Shown: positions 15,607 through 25,122 of the stretch, one piece after another
How positions within the stretch are numbered: position 1 is the stretch's first letter
Layout of the letters: the number at the start of each line of letters is the position of its first letter
Source of the DNA: Halostreptopolyspora alba
Lineage (GTDB): Bacteria > Actinomycetota > Actinomycetes > Streptosporangiales > Streptosporangiaceae
Assembly: GCA_003725585.1 (NCBI GenBank)
Contig: RJMB01000027.1
Span: 1-64,000, forward strand
Length of the DNA stretch: 64,000 nucleotides
Reading direction: 5' to 3'
Notes under the pieces: generated by a model
What the model was told of the DNA's origin: nothing
What the model saw: the letters and a program-made list of their open reading frames with translations, nothing else
The model's database searches: none
Position numbers and translations under genes: made by a program

Positions 15607-18123
15607 ATGTTCGAGAGGTTTACCGACCGCGCACGGCGCGTGGTTGTCCTGGCCCAGGAAGAGGCCAGGATGCTCAACCACAACTACATTGGTACGGAGC
15701 ACATCCTGCTCGGCCTCATCCATGAGGGAGAGGGCGTCGCTGCGAAGGCTCTGGAGAGCCTGGGAATCAGCCTCGAAGCGGTTCGGCAGCAGGTAGAGGA
15801 GATCATCGGCCAGGGTCAGCAGGCCCCGTCCGGTCACATCCCCTTTACTCCGCGCGCGAAGAAGGTTCTGGAGCTGTCCCTGCGAGAGGCTTTGCAGCTG
15901 GGGCACAACTACATCGGCACCGAGCACATTCTCCTCGGCCTCATCCGTGAGGGTGAGGGTGTGGCCGCTCAGGTTCTGGTGAAGCTGGGCGCCGACCTGA
16001 ACCGGGTGCGTCAGCAGGTCATTCAGCTGCTGCACGGGTACCAGGGCAAGGAACCACAGGCCACCGGTGCGTCCTCGGAGCAAACCCCGTCCACTTCGCT
16101 GGTCTTGGACCAGTTCGGTCGCAACCTGACCCAAGCCGCCCGTGAGAGCAAGCTCGACCCGGTCATCGGCCGCGATACCGAGATCGAGCGCGTGATGCAG
16201 GTGCTGTCGCGCCGGACCAAGAACAACCCGGTTCTCATCGGTGAGCCCGGTGTCGGCAAGACCGCGGTTGTCGAGGGTCTGGCACTGAAGATCGTCAAGG
16301 GCGAGATTCCCGAGACGCTCAAGGAGAAGCAGCTCTACACGCTGGACTTGGGTGCGCTGGTTGCGGGCAGCCGGTACCGGGGCGACTTCGAGGAACGCCT
16401 GAAGAAGGTGCTCAAGGAGATCCGTACTCGCGGCGACATCATCCTGTTCATCGACGAGCTGCACACGCTGGTCGGTGCGGGGGCCGCCGAGGGGGCCATC
16501 GACGCGGCGTCGATCCTGAAGCCGATGCTGGCGCGCGGTGAGCTGCAGACCATCGGTGCCACGACGCTGGATGAGTACCGCAAGCACCTGGAGAAGGACG
16601 CCGCGCTGGAGCGCCGCTTCCAGCCGATCCAGGTCGACGAGCCCACCATCTCGCACTCGATCGAGATCCTGAAGGGGCTGCGCGACCGCTACGAGGCGCA
16701 CCACCGCGTCTCCATCACCGACAGCGCCCTGGTGGCCGCCGCGCAGTTGTCGGACCGCTACATCAGCGACCGGTTCCTGCCGGACAAGGCGATCGACCTG
16801 ATCGATGAGGCGGGCTCGCGGATGCGGATCCGTCGCATGACCGCGCCGCCGGATCTGCGCGAATACGACGACAAGATCGCCAGTGTGCGGCATGACAAGG
16901 AGTCCGCGATCGACGCGCAGGACTTCGAGAAGGCCGCCTCGCTGCGCGACGACGAGAAGCAGCTGCTGAACAAGAAGGCGCAGCGGGAGAAGGAGTGGAA
17001 GGCCGGCGACATGGACGTTGTCGCCGAGGTCACAGAGGAGCTCATCGCCGAGGTCCTCGCCACGGCCACCGGTATCCCGGTCTTCCGGCTCACCGAGGAG
17101 GAGAGCTCCCGGCTGCTCCGCATGGAGGAGGAGCTGCACAAGCGGGTCATCGGCCAGGAGGACGCCATCAAGGCGTTGTCCCAGGCGATCCGGCGTACCC
17201 GCGCCGGGCTGAAGGACCCCAAGCGCCCGGGTGGTTCGTTCATCTTCGCCGGCCCGTCCGGGGTTGGGAAGACCGAGCTCTCCAAGACGCTGGCGGAGTT
17301 CCTGTTCGGCGACGAGGAGTCGCTGATCCAGCTCGACATGAGCGAGTTCATGGAGAAGCACACGGTCTCGCGGCTGTTCGGCTCGCCGCCCGGCTACGTG
17401 GGCTACGAGGAGGGTGGCCAGCTCACCGAGAAGGTCCGGCGCAAGCCGTTCTCGGTCATCCTCTTCGACGAGATCGAGAAGGCCCACGGCGACATCTTCA
17501 ACTCGTTGCTGCAGGTGCTCGAAGAGGGCCGGCTCACCGATGCCCAGGGTCGCAACGTCGACTTCAAGAACACGGTCATCATCATGACGACCAACCTGGG
17601 CACCCGGGACATCTCCAAGGGCCAGGCAATGGGCTTCGCCAAGGAGGACGACGAGCAGACGAACTACGACCGGATGAAGGCGAAGGTGCAGGAGGAGCTC
17701 AAGCAGCACTTCCGGCCGGAGTTCCTGAACCGTGTCGATGACGTCATCGTCTTCCACCAGCTCAACGAGAACCAGATCGTCGACATCGTGGACCTGATGG
17801 TCTCGGCGCTGGACGAGCGGCTCAAGGACCGCGACATGGGGCTGGAGCTGCGGAACAACGCCAAGAAGGTGCTGGCTTCGCGCGGCTACGACCCCGTGCT
17901 GGGCGCGCGCCCGCTGCGGCGGACGATCCAGCGGGAGGTCGAGGACCAGCTGTCGGAGAAGATCCTGTTCGGCGAGCTGAAGCCGGGCCAGATCGTGGTC
18001 ATCGACGCCGAGGGCGAGGGGGCCGACGCCCGGTTCACCTTCCGCGGCGTCCCCAAGCCCGACTCCGTGCCGGACACTCCCGAGGTCGAGGAGACGGCGA
18101 GCTCGTCCACCCAGACGGAGTAG
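15607..18123 (+). CDS. clpC: ATP-dependent unfoldase ClpC
   Basis: ClpC is the AAA+ unfoldase that feeds proteins to the ClpP1P2 protease and is essential in many actinobacteria. The 838-residue protein has two Clp N repeats ([14 protein letters not shown] occurs in each, near residues 24 and 99), AAA domain D1 (GEPGVGKT at 212-219, [14 protein letters not shown]), an M-domain/UVR-like coiled segment ([18 protein letters not shown]), AAA domain D2 (GPSGVGKT at 549-556, LFDEIEKAH) and a C-terminal D2-small domain. The length is standard for ClpC. TGAGGAGCGACGAGAC precedes the ATG. A strong hairpin follows the stop, so the gene is probably monocistronic. Confidence 0.98.
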   Translation: MFERFTDRARRVVVLAQEEARMLNHNYIGTEHILLGLIHEGEGVAAKALESLGISLEAVRQQVEEIIGQGQQAPSGHIPFTPRAKKVLELSLREALQLGHNYIGTEHILLGLIREGEGVAAQVLVKLGADLNRVRQQVIQLLHGYQGKEPQATGASSEQTPSTSLVLDQFGRNLTQAARESKLDPVIGRDTEIERVMQVLSRRTKNNPVLIGEPGVGKTAVVEGLALKIVKGEIPETLKEKQLYTLDLGALVAGSRYRGDFEERLKKVLKEIRTRGDIILFIDELHTLVGAGAAEGAIDAASILKPMLARGELQTIGATTLDEYRKHLEKDAALERRFQPIQVDEPTISHSIEILKGLRDRYEAHHRVSITDSALVAAAQLSDRYISDRFLPDKAIDLIDEAGSRMRIRRMTAPPDLREYDDKIASVRHDKESAIDAQDFEKAASLRDDEKQLLNKKAQREKEWKAGDMDVVAEVTEELIAEVLATATGIPVFRLTEEESSRLLRMEEELHKRVIGQEDAIKALSQAIRRTRAGLKDPKRPGGSFIFAGPSGVGKTELSKTLAEFLFGDEESLIQLDMSEFMEKHTVSRLFGSPPGYVGYEEGGQLTEKVRRKPFSVILFDEIEKAHGDIFNSLLQVLEEGRLTDAQGRNVDFKNTVIIMTTNLGTRDISKGQAMGFAKEDDEQTNYDRMKAKVQEELKQHFRPEFLNRVDDVIVFHQLNENQIVDIVDLMVSALDERLKDRDMGLELRNNAKKVLASRGYDPVLGARPLRRTIQREVEDQLSEKILFGELKPGQIVVIDAEGEGADARFTFRGVPKPDSVPDTPEVEETASSSTQTE

Positions 18124-18157
18124 CGGCCACACGACAGAACGAGCGGCGACATGTCGG

Positions 18158-18183
18158 AGGGGCGGCCCGTACGGGCCGCCCCT
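18158..18183 (+). terminator. clpC terminator
   Basis: AGGGGCGGCCCGT followed directly by ACGGGCCGCCCCT is a perfect 26-base palindrome, 35 bases after the clpC stop, followed by TCCGTTGTTGT. It is a strong intrinsic terminator candidate. Confidence 0.75.
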
Positions 18184-18520
18184 TCCGTTGTTGTCGGTGG
18201 GGGTAGAGACTCGTGACACTGGCACCCCCTGCCAGTCCCTGCCAGTGACAGTGGGCGTGTGACGGCGTCCCGTGACCGGGTGGGTGAGCTTGGGCGGCTC
18301 CGGGGGTGGTGGGAGAGAGCGGACGCCCGGCCCGCCCTGGTGTATGGCGTCGTCGGCGGAATCCCCTCCACCTCACCCGGTGGCGACCGGACCTCTCCGT
18401 CGAGGAGAACCCGCTCCGGCTCGCCCGCCGCCCCGAGGGGCCGCTGTCGGAGGGGCTCTGGTGCCGGGCAACGGGGTGGAGGACGGGACGTTCCCGGCGG
18501 TGGTGCCGGAGGCGGTCGCC
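18184..18520. other. Gene-free spacer between clpC terminator and doxX
   Basis: Apart from a local repetition of CCTGCCAGT/CTGCCAGT (about 18228-18247), nothing recognisable is present. Open frames on both strands are shadow-like, Arg/Pro-rich readings of GC-rich DNA. It is the 3' flank of both clpC and the converging doxX gene. Confidence 0.5.
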
Positions 18521-19078
18521 TCACCCGCGGTGGGCGATACGGTCGAGGCCCGATCCACTTTCGGTGGTGTTCTCGCGCTCTCCACTGTCCGCGACATCGC
18601 CGACAGCGGCACGGCCGGCCCGCCGAGCGACCCACAGCGCGAGGGCGACGAGGGCGGCTTGCAGCGGGAGCCGCAGCCACAACGGTGTCGCCTCGCCGCC
18701 GTCGAACGGCACGTCGGCGACGGCGGCATAGACGTTGGCGGGCGACAGCAGCACGAAGAGAGCGGCGAGGCCGGCACCGACGGCCCTGCGCGTCGCCGCG
18801 ACTACCAGCCCGACGGCGCCGGCCAGCTCCAGCACTCCGGTCGCGTAGACCACGACGTCGGCGAACGGCACGAACGGCGGAACCATGGCGACCAGGTCGG
18901 CGTGGTCGGGCATGGTGGTGGTGCCCCCGGGGACGAAGTGGGAACCGGCGGTCAGGACGAGCATGGCGGCCAGCCCGTACGCCGTACTGTCCGGCCAGCT
19001 GGCGAGTCGCCGGACCCCCAACGCGCCAAGCAGGCGCGCCCCCAGGAGGACGACCACGAGAACGACGAAGACGGACAT
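18521..19078 (-). CDS. DoxX family membrane protein
   Basis: A 185-residue protein of the DoxX/SURF4-like family with four predicted membrane helices: about 3-18 (VFVVLVVVLLGARLLGAL), 33-45, 75-95 (DVVVYATGVLELAGAVGLVV) and 100-118, with a further hydrophobic stretch near 133-148. In mycobacteria DoxX works with SodA and SseA in redox homeostasis, but most family members are unassigned. AAAGGGG precedes the ATG. Its promoter region holds two adjacent 23-base operators, so it is probably controlled by a dedicated repressor, which is not encoded in this window. Confidence 0.87.
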   Translation of the reverse strand: MSVFVVLVVVLLGARLLGALGVRRLASWPDSTAYGLAAMLVLTAGSHFVPGGTTTMPDHADLVAMVPPFVPFADVVVYATGVLELAGAVGLVVAATRRAVGAGLAALFVLLSPANVYAAVADVPFDGGEATPLWLRLPLQAALVALALWVARRAGRAAVGDVADSGERENTTESGSGLDRIAHRG

Positions 19079-19097
19079 GGGTGCCCCTTTCGTTGAA

Positions 19098-19143
19098 ATT
19101 GGATACCAATACTATCTAATTATGGATAGTACAGGTATCCAAT
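19098..19143. promoter_or_regulatory. Two abutting 23-bp operators upstream of doxX
   Basis: Operator 1 (19098-19120) is ATTGGATA-N7-TATCTAAT (seven of eight arm pairs match). Operator 2 (19121-19143) is TATGGATA-N7-TATCCAAT (six of eight). They abut with no gap, so their centres are 23 bases apart, about two helical turns. The outermost arms also pair as ATTGGATACC/GGTATCCAAT around the same centre as ACTATC/GATAGT. The A/T-rich block contrasts sharply with its surroundings. It lies 20 bases from the doxX start and probably overlaps its promoter. HxlR- or MarR-type repressors are plausible ligands; the regulator identity is inference. Confidence 0.65.
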
Positions 19144-19424
19144 GGGTGTCAACGAACGGATGGGCCGGGGTGCCTCGAACGCCCACGGGACGCTCAGCGG
19201 GGTGCCAAGAGGGTGGCGCGCCCGGTCGACGTCACCCATGGCGGCGTACGCCTCACCCGTGCCGGACGGCGCACCGCCCCTTCGCGTGGCCGGCTCCCAC
19301 GAGACTCGGGTGCCGCGGGGCGGGCCGGTTCTGCCACGATCAACGCGGGAGGACCGAACCCACAGCGGCCACGCCGAGTCCAAGGAGGGACGTCCCGGAG
19401 ACCCGCCGAGACTTAGGGAGAGAC

Positions 19425-20831
19425 ATGGTTCCGGTCACCGAACTGGTCTTCACAGCCATCGCGGTGCTGGCGGTCGGTGCGATCCTGGCCTACTGGAGCC
19501 GCGATCGGATCGATGCCCGCCGGAGGCGTGACCGGTTGCTCGCGCGGTTCGACGAGGTCGCCGCGGAGATCGACACGCTCACGCTACAGCTGGGCGAGGC
19601 CGCGCGGACCCTGCGCCGCGATGTCGAGCTGGTGCGGGGCGCCTTCGCCGCCGATGAGGTGGCGGAGGTCCTGGGGTCCTGTGAGGAACGCCTCTCGCGG
19701 GCCGACACGCTGCTGCGTCAGCGCTCCGAGCTGAGCGGGGACACCAGCGAGAGCCTGGCCGGCCGAAGCGTCGACGAGATCGCCCGCACGGTCGAGTCCT
19801 GGCGGGAGCTGGAAACATCCGTGCGGGAGCTGCTGCCGCTGCTGCGGGACGAGGAGGAGCGCCTGTCCACGGCACTGACCATGGGTGACCGCGTGGCGGG
19901 GCGACTGGCACGCGTCCGCGCGCAGCTGGAGGAAGTGCGCGCGGAGGCCGACAGCAGCGCCGCGGAGGGGTTCGTGGTGAGCACCGAGGCCGAGGTCCTC
20001 GACGACGCCGCCGACCGCGTCACCGAAGCGGAGCGCCTGGTACGTGAGAACCGGCTGCACGCCGCCGACACCTCCCTCTCGGAGCTGAGTGACGAGCTGG
20101 CGCGGAGCCGCGACACGCTACGCTCCCTGGAGCGGCGCCGATCCGACCTCACCACCCGAGTCGCCGGCATCCACGACGCGCTCAGCGCCGCCGAGGAACG
20201 CGCGCGCGAGGCCGATAAGCACCGCGAGACCCTCACCGAGAACTACGCCCCCGGCATCTGGGCCGACCTCGCCGAGACCACAGCCCAGGGGCGGTCCCAC
20301 CTGGAGCGAGCGCGCACCGAGCTGTCGGCCGCTGAGGACGCCCTGCACCGGGGGGACGTGGGCAGTGGCGAGCGAAAGGCCGAGGCCGCCGAGACCGAAC
20401 TGGGAACCGCCACCGAGCTACTGGGGGTACCGGGCGACCGGCTGGCGACCGTACGCGAGCTGAGCGGATCCCTGCCCGGATACAAGGAGCGGGTGCTCGC
20501 CCGCGTTGTGACGTTGGAACGCAACGTCCGGGAGAACGAGGCCGCGAGCCCCATGACCGACACGGTCACGGAGCTGCGGCGCCAGCTCGACCGTGTGGAC
20601 ATGGCGGTGGAGAGGCCCGACTGGCTGCGCTACGAGCAACGCCTCGGCGAGATCGACGTCTTGGTGACGGCGGTCGACACCGCGTTGCGGGAGAGCGCCG
20701 AGGCCGCCACGCGACTGCGTGCCGAGGCCGAGCGGTGGCGGTCCGAGCTGGACGCGGCCCAAAAAGCCCGCGAGAAGGCCGAGAGGGAGCTCGCCTGGCA
20801 CCTCGACCAGCCGTTCCGCAGGCGAAAGTGA
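19425..20831 (+). CDS. Membrane-anchored coiled-coil protein of unknown function
   Basis: A 468-residue protein with one N-terminal membrane segment (residues 6-24, VTELVFTAIAVLAVGAILAYW), a basic patch (RDRIDARRRRDR), then almost uninterrupted helical, heptad-like sequence rich in Glu, Arg, Ala and Leu to the end. No enzymatic motif is visible. The topology suggests a short anchor and a long cytoplasmic rod, like some EzrA-type or SMC-like scaffolding proteins, but no homology is claimed. ATG 19425 follows AGGGAGAG. The coding frame continues upstream, but that part has no start signal. Confidence 0.82.
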   Translation: MVPVTELVFTAIAVLAVGAILAYWSRDRIDARRRRDRLLARFDEVAAEIDTLTLQLGEAARTLRRDVELVRGAFAADEVAEVLGSCEERLSRADTLLRQRSELSGDTSESLAGRSVDEIARTVESWRELETSVRELLPLLRDEEERLSTALTMGDRVAGRLARVRAQLEEVRAEADSSAAEGFVVSTEAEVLDDAADRVTEAERLVRENRLHAADTSLSELSDELARSRDTLRSLERRRSDLTTRVAGIHDALSAAEERAREADKHRETLTENYAPGIWADLAETTAQGRSHLERARTELSAAEDALHRGDVGSGERKAEAAETELGTATELLGVPGDRLATVRELSGSLPGYKERVLARVVTLERNVRENEAASPMTDTVTELRRQLDRVDMAVERPDWLRYEQRLGEIDVLVTAVDTALRESAEAATRLRAEAERWRSELDAAQKAREKAERELAWHLDQPFRRRK

Positions 20832-20886
20832 GCAGGACGCCCGACCGGGCACGCGCCCATCGAAGGGAGCCGACCAGCGAGGTCGG

Positions 20887-21762
20887 CTACCCCGGCAGCG
20901 CGTAGGTACCATCCTCGCGCGGGTCCACCAGGCCGTCGGCGACGAGGGCGTCGAGGGCGCGCTCGCGCTGTATGGGCTCGTGCCACACCGTGTCGAGGTC
21001 GTCCTTGGGCACCGGGCCTTCGGCGTCGCGCAGCACCGCCAGCAGCCGGCCCCGCACCTGCCGGTCGGTGCCGGCGTAGGTCTGGCCGCGCCGGGGCGGC
21101 CCCTCGTGGGCGGGTTTGCCGGCCAACCGCCAGGCGCACTGGTTGGCGATGGGGCACTCCGCGCACGCGGGGGAGCGCGCCGTGCACACGAGGGCACCCA
21201 GCTCCATGATGGCCACACCCCAGCGCGCGGCGACGGTGGCGTCCGCGGGCAGCAACGACTCGGCCAGCTCCGTCTCGGCCTTGGTCGGGGTCTTGGGCGG
21301 GTACTCGACACCGGTGTGGGCGCGCGCCAGCACCCGCCGGACGTTGGTGTCCAGGATGGCGTGTCGCCCACCGAAGGCGAAGCTCGCCACCGCTGCGGCC
21401 GTGTACGCGCCAACGCCGGGAAGGGCGCGCAGATCCTGGTATGAGCTGGGCACCTCGCCCTCGTGGCGTTCCACGATGGTGCGGGCGCAGGCGTGTAGGT
21501 TCAGCGCGCGCCTCGGGTACCCGAGCCGGTTCCACATGCGCACCGCCTCCCCCGAGGGTTCGGTGGCGAGGTCGGCGGGCGTGGGCCAGCGACGCATCCA
21601 CGCCTCCCACGCGGGAAGGACCCGCGTCACGGGCGTCTGTTGCAGCATGATCTCGCTGACCAGGATGGACCACGCGCTGGCGTCCGGACGGCGCCAGGGA
21701 AGGTCACGTGCGTTGGCCTGGTACCAGGCGAGAAGCGCGGTGCTGTAGGGATTCTGGTCCAT
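20887..21762 (-). CDS. mutY: A/G-specific adenine glycosylase
   Basis: MutY removes adenine mispaired with 8-oxoguanine, the first step of GO-system base-excision repair. The 291-residue protein has the helix-hairpin-helix glycosylase core (EIMLQQTPVTRV, LPGVGAYTAAAVASFAFG, catalytic Asp in ILDTNVRRV) and the [4Fe-4S] motif C-x6-C-x2-C-x5-C (CTARSPACAECPIANQC). The C-terminus is a short winged-helix-like segment rather than a full NUDIX-like 8-oxoG recognition domain, which I recall as usual in actinobacteria. ATG 21762 (MDQNPYS) is chosen over an upstream ATG at 21831 that would overlap the divergent gene. Confidence 0.94.
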   Translation of the reverse strand: MDQNPYSTALLAWYQANARDLPWRRPDASAWSILVSEIMLQQTPVTRVLPAWEAWMRRWPTPADLATEPSGEAVRMWNRLGYPRRALNLHACARTIVERHEGEVPSSYQDLRALPGVGAYTAAAVASFAFGGRHAILDTNVRRVLARAHTGVEYPPKTPTKAETELAESLLPADATVAARWGVAIMELGALVCTARSPACAECPIANQCAWRLAGKPAHEGPPRRGQTYAGTDRQVRGRLLAVLRDAEGPVPKDDLDTVWHEPIQRERALDALVADGLVDPREDGTYALPG

Positions 21763-21829
21763 AGTTGGGCAAAGAGTGAATCGGCGGGTTGGGTATGTGT
21801 GGGGTCCGTGAAGACGGAATACTACGCGC

Positions 21830-22582
21830 ATGGCCTCAAGTGCTGGACCCGTGAGTATAGAGACCTACAGGAGGCGACGTGTTTTCGTGCTGGCGGGGTT
21901 ACTCCTTGTCGTGGCACTGATCGCTTACGGGTGCAACCAGTTCACCGGGGGCGAGGAACAGGCCGCGAGCGGGGACACGGAGTCCTCGCAGGAGTCCTCC
22001 CCGCCGACCAGTGTCCCACCCTCAACGCCCCCCACTGACGACGCGAGCCCCGAGGGCGGGGGCGACGACGAAGGAGACGGGGAGGAATCCGGCGGCGACA
22101 GCGAGGGCAGCGGCGACGGGGGCGAAGGCGGGGGAGCGGGCTCCTCCGCCGGTGGCGGCGACGACATCCCCGCGCCCGAGGAACCGGGTGACCCGTGCCA
22201 GCCACAGGACGTGGTGGTGACCGCGGAGACCGACAAGGAGGACTACGCCTGGGACGAGGAACCCGAGATCGAGGTCACCGTGGTCAACACCGGCGACCAG
22301 ACGTGCACCGTCGATGTCGGACCCACGGCCATGGAGGTGCGGATCACCTCCGGTGACGACCGCGTATTCTCCTCGGCCGACTGCGTCAAGGGGAAGGAGG
22401 GAAGCGACAAGCGCGAACTGAGCCGCGGCGTTCCCGAGACCACCACCGTCACCTGGGACCGCACGCGCTCATGGGAGGACTGCCGCGACCGCGAGGTCAA
22501 CGCCTCGTCGGGCACCTACGTGGCGAGCCTGCACGGCGACTACACCGAGGGCGCGGAGCGGCAGGTGTTCCGGTTGAACTGA
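21830..22582 (+). CDS. Secreted or membrane-anchored protein with acidic linker
   Basis: A 250-residue protein with a basic N-terminus (ETYRRRRV), one hydrophobic segment (FVLAGLLLVVALIAYGC, residues 18-34), a long Gly/Ser/Glu/Asp/Pro-rich linker (about 40-115) and a C-terminal beta-rich domain of about 130 residues with four cysteines. The domain resembles DUF4232/BsuPI-like extracellular folds, with VTAETDKEDYAWDEEPEIEV and VVNTGDQTCTVDVG. The Cys at the end of the hydrophobic segment (AYGC) could be a lipobox, although the -3 position (Ala) is not ideal. It is divergent from mutY with only 67 bases between starts. Function unknown. Confidence 0.78.
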   Translation: MASSAGPVSIETYRRRRVFVLAGLLLVVALIAYGCNQFTGGEEQAASGDTESSQESSPPTSVPPSTPPTDDASPEGGGDDEGDGEESGGDSEGSGDGGEGGGAGSSAGGGDDIPAPEEPGDPCQPQDVVVTAETDKEDYAWDEEPEIEVTVVNTGDQTCTVDVGPTAMEVRITSGDDRVFSSADCVKGKEGSDKRELSRGVPETTTVTWDRTRSWEDCRDREVNASSGTYVASLHGDYTEGAERQVFRLN

Positions 22583-22605
22583 GGAGAGACGAGGCCCGTC
22601 ATGGG

Positions 22606-23967
22606 TCAACGCTGGTCGGCGGGGAGCGCGGCCACGAGCGCCTCGCCGAGGTCACTGACACCGACGACCTCGATACCGTCGCAGGGCTCGACGCTGTCGT
22701 GGGGCACGATGGCGCGGCTGAAACCGAGCCGTTGTGCCTCGCTCAGCCTCCGGGAGACCCCGGTGACCGCCCGGACCTCGCCGGCCAGCCCGACCTCGCC
22801 GATGGCGGCCAACCCCCGGGGGAGGGCGACGTCGCGGTTCGAGCTGGCGACCGCCAGCGCCAACGCGAGGTCGACGGAGGGCTCGCCGAGCCGCACCCCA
22901 CCGACGGTGGAGACGTAGATGTCGGCGTTGGAGATGTGGATGCGGGCCCGACGTTCCAGGACGGCTGTGACCATGTTCACCCGCGCGCTGTCGAGACCCG
23001 AGGTGGCCCGGCGCGGCTGCGGCAGGTTCGAGGACGCCACGAGCGCCTGCACCTCGGCGATGAGGGGGCGGCGGCCCTCGACCGTCACGGTCACGCAGGT
23101 GCCCGACACCGGTTCGGCGCGGCGGGTGAGGAACAGGCCGCTGGGGTCGGGCAGGCCCACGATCCCGGAGTCGGTGAGTTCGAAGCAGCCGATCTCGTCG
23201 GTGGGGCCGTAGCGGTTCTTGGCCGCGCGCAGCATGCGCAGCTGGGAGTGCCGGTCACCCTCGAACTGGAGGACGACGTCGACGAGGTGCTCCAGCAGGC
23301 GGGGGCCCGCGATCGAGCCGTCCTTGGTGACGTGACCGACGAGGACGGTGGAGATCCCGCGCTCCTTGGCGAGCCGGATGAGCGCCCCCGCGACCTCGCG
23401 GACCTGGGTCACCCCTCCGGGGGCGCCGGCGACGTCGGGGGCGGTCATGGTCTGCACCGAGTCGACGATCAGCAGCCCGGGGCCGACCGCGTCGACGTGG
23501 CTGGCCAGCGCCCCGACGGTGGTCTCGGCGGCCAGGTAGAGCTCCTCGGAGAGCGCGTCGAGACGCTCGGCCCGCAGCCGTACCTGCCCGGTGGACTCCT
23601 CGCCCGTCACGTACAGCACGGGACCGGTGGCGGCGCAGAGCGCGGCCACCTCCAGGAGCAGCGTCGACTTGCCCACGCCGGGTTCGCCCGCCAGGAGCAT
23701 CACCCCGCCGGGGACGATCCCGCCGCCGAGCACCCGGTCGAGCTCGTCGAGCCCGGTGGGTTTGGCGTGGGCGGTGTCGACGTTGATCTCCGTGATGGGG
23801 CGGGCGGGAGCGGACACCCGCGCGGGAGCCGCGGAGGTCGCCGAAGTGGGGGCCCCGACCTCCTCAACGGTGCCCCACGCGTGGCACTCGGCGCAGCGCC
23901 CCACCCACTTCGGGGTCGTCCACCCGCACTCGGCGCAGCGGAACGTGCTCTTCGCAGCTTTGGCCAT
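22606..23967 (-). CDS. radA: DNA repair protein RadA (Sms)
   Basis: RadA is a RecA-related, DnaB-like helicase that promotes branch migration in recombination. The 453-residue protein has the N-terminal zinc finger (CAEC...CAEC, residues 10-30), Walker A GEPGVGKST (near residue 89), the family-specific KNRYG motif (AAKNRYGPTDEIGCFEL) and a C-terminal Lon-like domain (VSTVGGVRLGEPSVDLALAL). Length and motifs are complete. It converges with the preceding secreted-protein gene (23 bases between stops). Confidence 0.96.
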   Translation of the reverse strand: MAKAAKSTFRCAECGWTTPKWVGRCAECHAWGTVEEVGAPTSATSAAPARVSAPARPITEINVDTAHAKPTGLDELDRVLGGGIVPGGVMLLAGEPGVGKSTLLLEVAALCAATGPVLYVTGEESTGQVRLRAERLDALSEELYLAAETTVGALASHVDAVGPGLLIVDSVQTMTAPDVAGAPGGVTQVREVAGALIRLAKERGISTVLVGHVTKDGSIAGPRLLEHLVDVVLQFEGDRHSQLRMLRAAKNRYGPTDEIGCFELTDSGIVGLPDPSGLFLTRRAEPVSGTCVTVTVEGRRPLIAEVQALVASSNLPQPRRATSGLDSARVNMVTAVLERRARIHISNADIYVSTVGGVRLGEPSVDLALALAVASSNRDVALPRGLAAIGEVGLAGEVRAVTGVSRRLSEAQRLGFSRAIVPHDSVEPCDGIEVVGVSDLGEALVAALPADQR

Positions 23968-24349
23968 GGCCGCACGTTAACGTCCCCCGACGACGGTTCG
24001 GGTGCTGTCACGGCACCGGTAGGGGACGGGAGCGGAACCGGTGTGGCCGCGCGTCCTCTACGGGGGCGGGCATGAAGTTCGGGCGACGGAGCGGGAACCG
24101 TCGGTCTCGAGCGGGCGTCAGAGAGGACGACCGATGTAAACCGACCCGTACGCCCCCGTGCGTGATCGGAGGCAACGGCGTCTCCGGTCCCGTTTGGGGC
24201 GCGCCGCGCGGACTAGGGTAAAGTCGTCCCTCCCAGGGTGCCTGACGGCCGGCGCCTGCCCCCGCCGTGTGCTGTGGACTTCCCGAGGCCCCTCCCCGAA
24301 CGTGCGCGCCCCGGTCGTGCGGGGACGCGTCCGTACCGAAAGGCCACTT
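23968..24349. promoter_or_regulatory. Divergent radA/lipoprotein promoter region
   Basis: This 382-base region separates radA from the lipoprotein gene. On the plus strand TAGGGT (24214-24219) is the best -10 element, inside a small inverted repeat GACT/AGTC (24211-24225). It would give the lipoprotein mRNA a leader of about 125 bases. No SOS box (GAAC-N4-GTTC type) is visible before radA. Frames within the region have no coding character. Confidence 0.35.
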
Positions 24350-25036
24350 ATGCATTCCCCCCTCACCTCGCGTGTGTCACGTCTCGCGGCGGGACTCGTA
24401 TCCACCACCGCCGTCCTCGCGCTGTCCGGCTGTGCCTTTCTCCCGATCCCGGGACAGGGCCCGCCCCCCGGCGACCCGCCGCCTCGCGACAACGCGGGTG
24501 GTGGCCAGGAGGAGGAGCCCCAGGGCGGCGGATCCGACCTCGAGTTCCGCACCGGTGACGTCCCGGCCTCCAGCGTCAGCTTCGACGAGGAGGTCCCCGA
24601 ACCGGACTCGGACGACCCGGTCACCCAGGTCGAGAACTCCATCTCCGCCACGGTCCAAGAGTTCGCGATGACCATCGACGACTCCGTCGTCACGACCTGC
24701 GACAGCTTCGACTCCTCCGTCGACGGCACCACCCACTGCACCAGCACGTTCAAGGGTGAGGAGATGCCGTTCGAGGTCGACATCACCGGCGGGGACTACG
24801 TCTTCAGCTACGAGATGAGGGCCACCGAGGGCATGGTGGCCAACCGGGAGAAGGTCGAGGACCAGACACGGTGGATCTCCGACAACCCGTCGGTCCACTG
24901 CACGATGGACGAGTTCCAGCTGGTCCCGATCGACCAAACCGTCGAGGACGTCGCCTGCTACGCCGAGGGCGACGACACCGAGTACGAGGTGAGCTTCAGC
25001 ACCTATGGCACCATCTCCGTCAGTCCGGTCATCTGA
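24350..25036 (+). CDS. Lipoprotein, paralogue of the next gene
   Basis: A 228-residue protein with a lipoprotein signal peptide (RVSRLAAGLVSTTAVLALSGC, lipobox LSGC with Cys at residue 25), a Pro/Gly/Glu-rich linker and a C-terminal acidic domain with four cysteines that could form two disulfides (TTCDSFDSS, THCTSTF, VHCTMDE, VACYAEG). The spacing and flanking residues match the next protein, so they are tandem paralogues. The domain is weakly reminiscent of DUF4333-type secreted domains. It should be anchored on the outer face of the membrane. Function unknown. Confidence 0.8.
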   Translation: MHSPLTSRVSRLAAGLVSTTAVLALSGCAFLPIPGQGPPPGDPPPRDNAGGGQEEEPQGGGSDLEFRTGDVPASSVSFDEEVPEPDSDDPVTQVENSISATVQEFAMTIDDSVVTTCDSFDSSVDGTTHCTSTFKGEEMPFEVDITGGDYVFSYEMRATEGMVANREKVEDQTRWISDNPSVHCTMDEFQLVPIDQTVEDVACYAEGDDTEYEVSFSTYGTISVSPVI

Positions 25037-25122
25037 CGGAACCGCATAGGATCTCCGCCAACGAGCCGCGCCCGAGCGCGGCCGTGGCCCTGTGCACCCC
25101 CCGTGCCACCGAGAGGACCCGC

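Noticed and set aside
23968-24349. SOS box upstream of radA
   Set aside because: No GAAC-N4-GTTC type palindrome could be found in the region.
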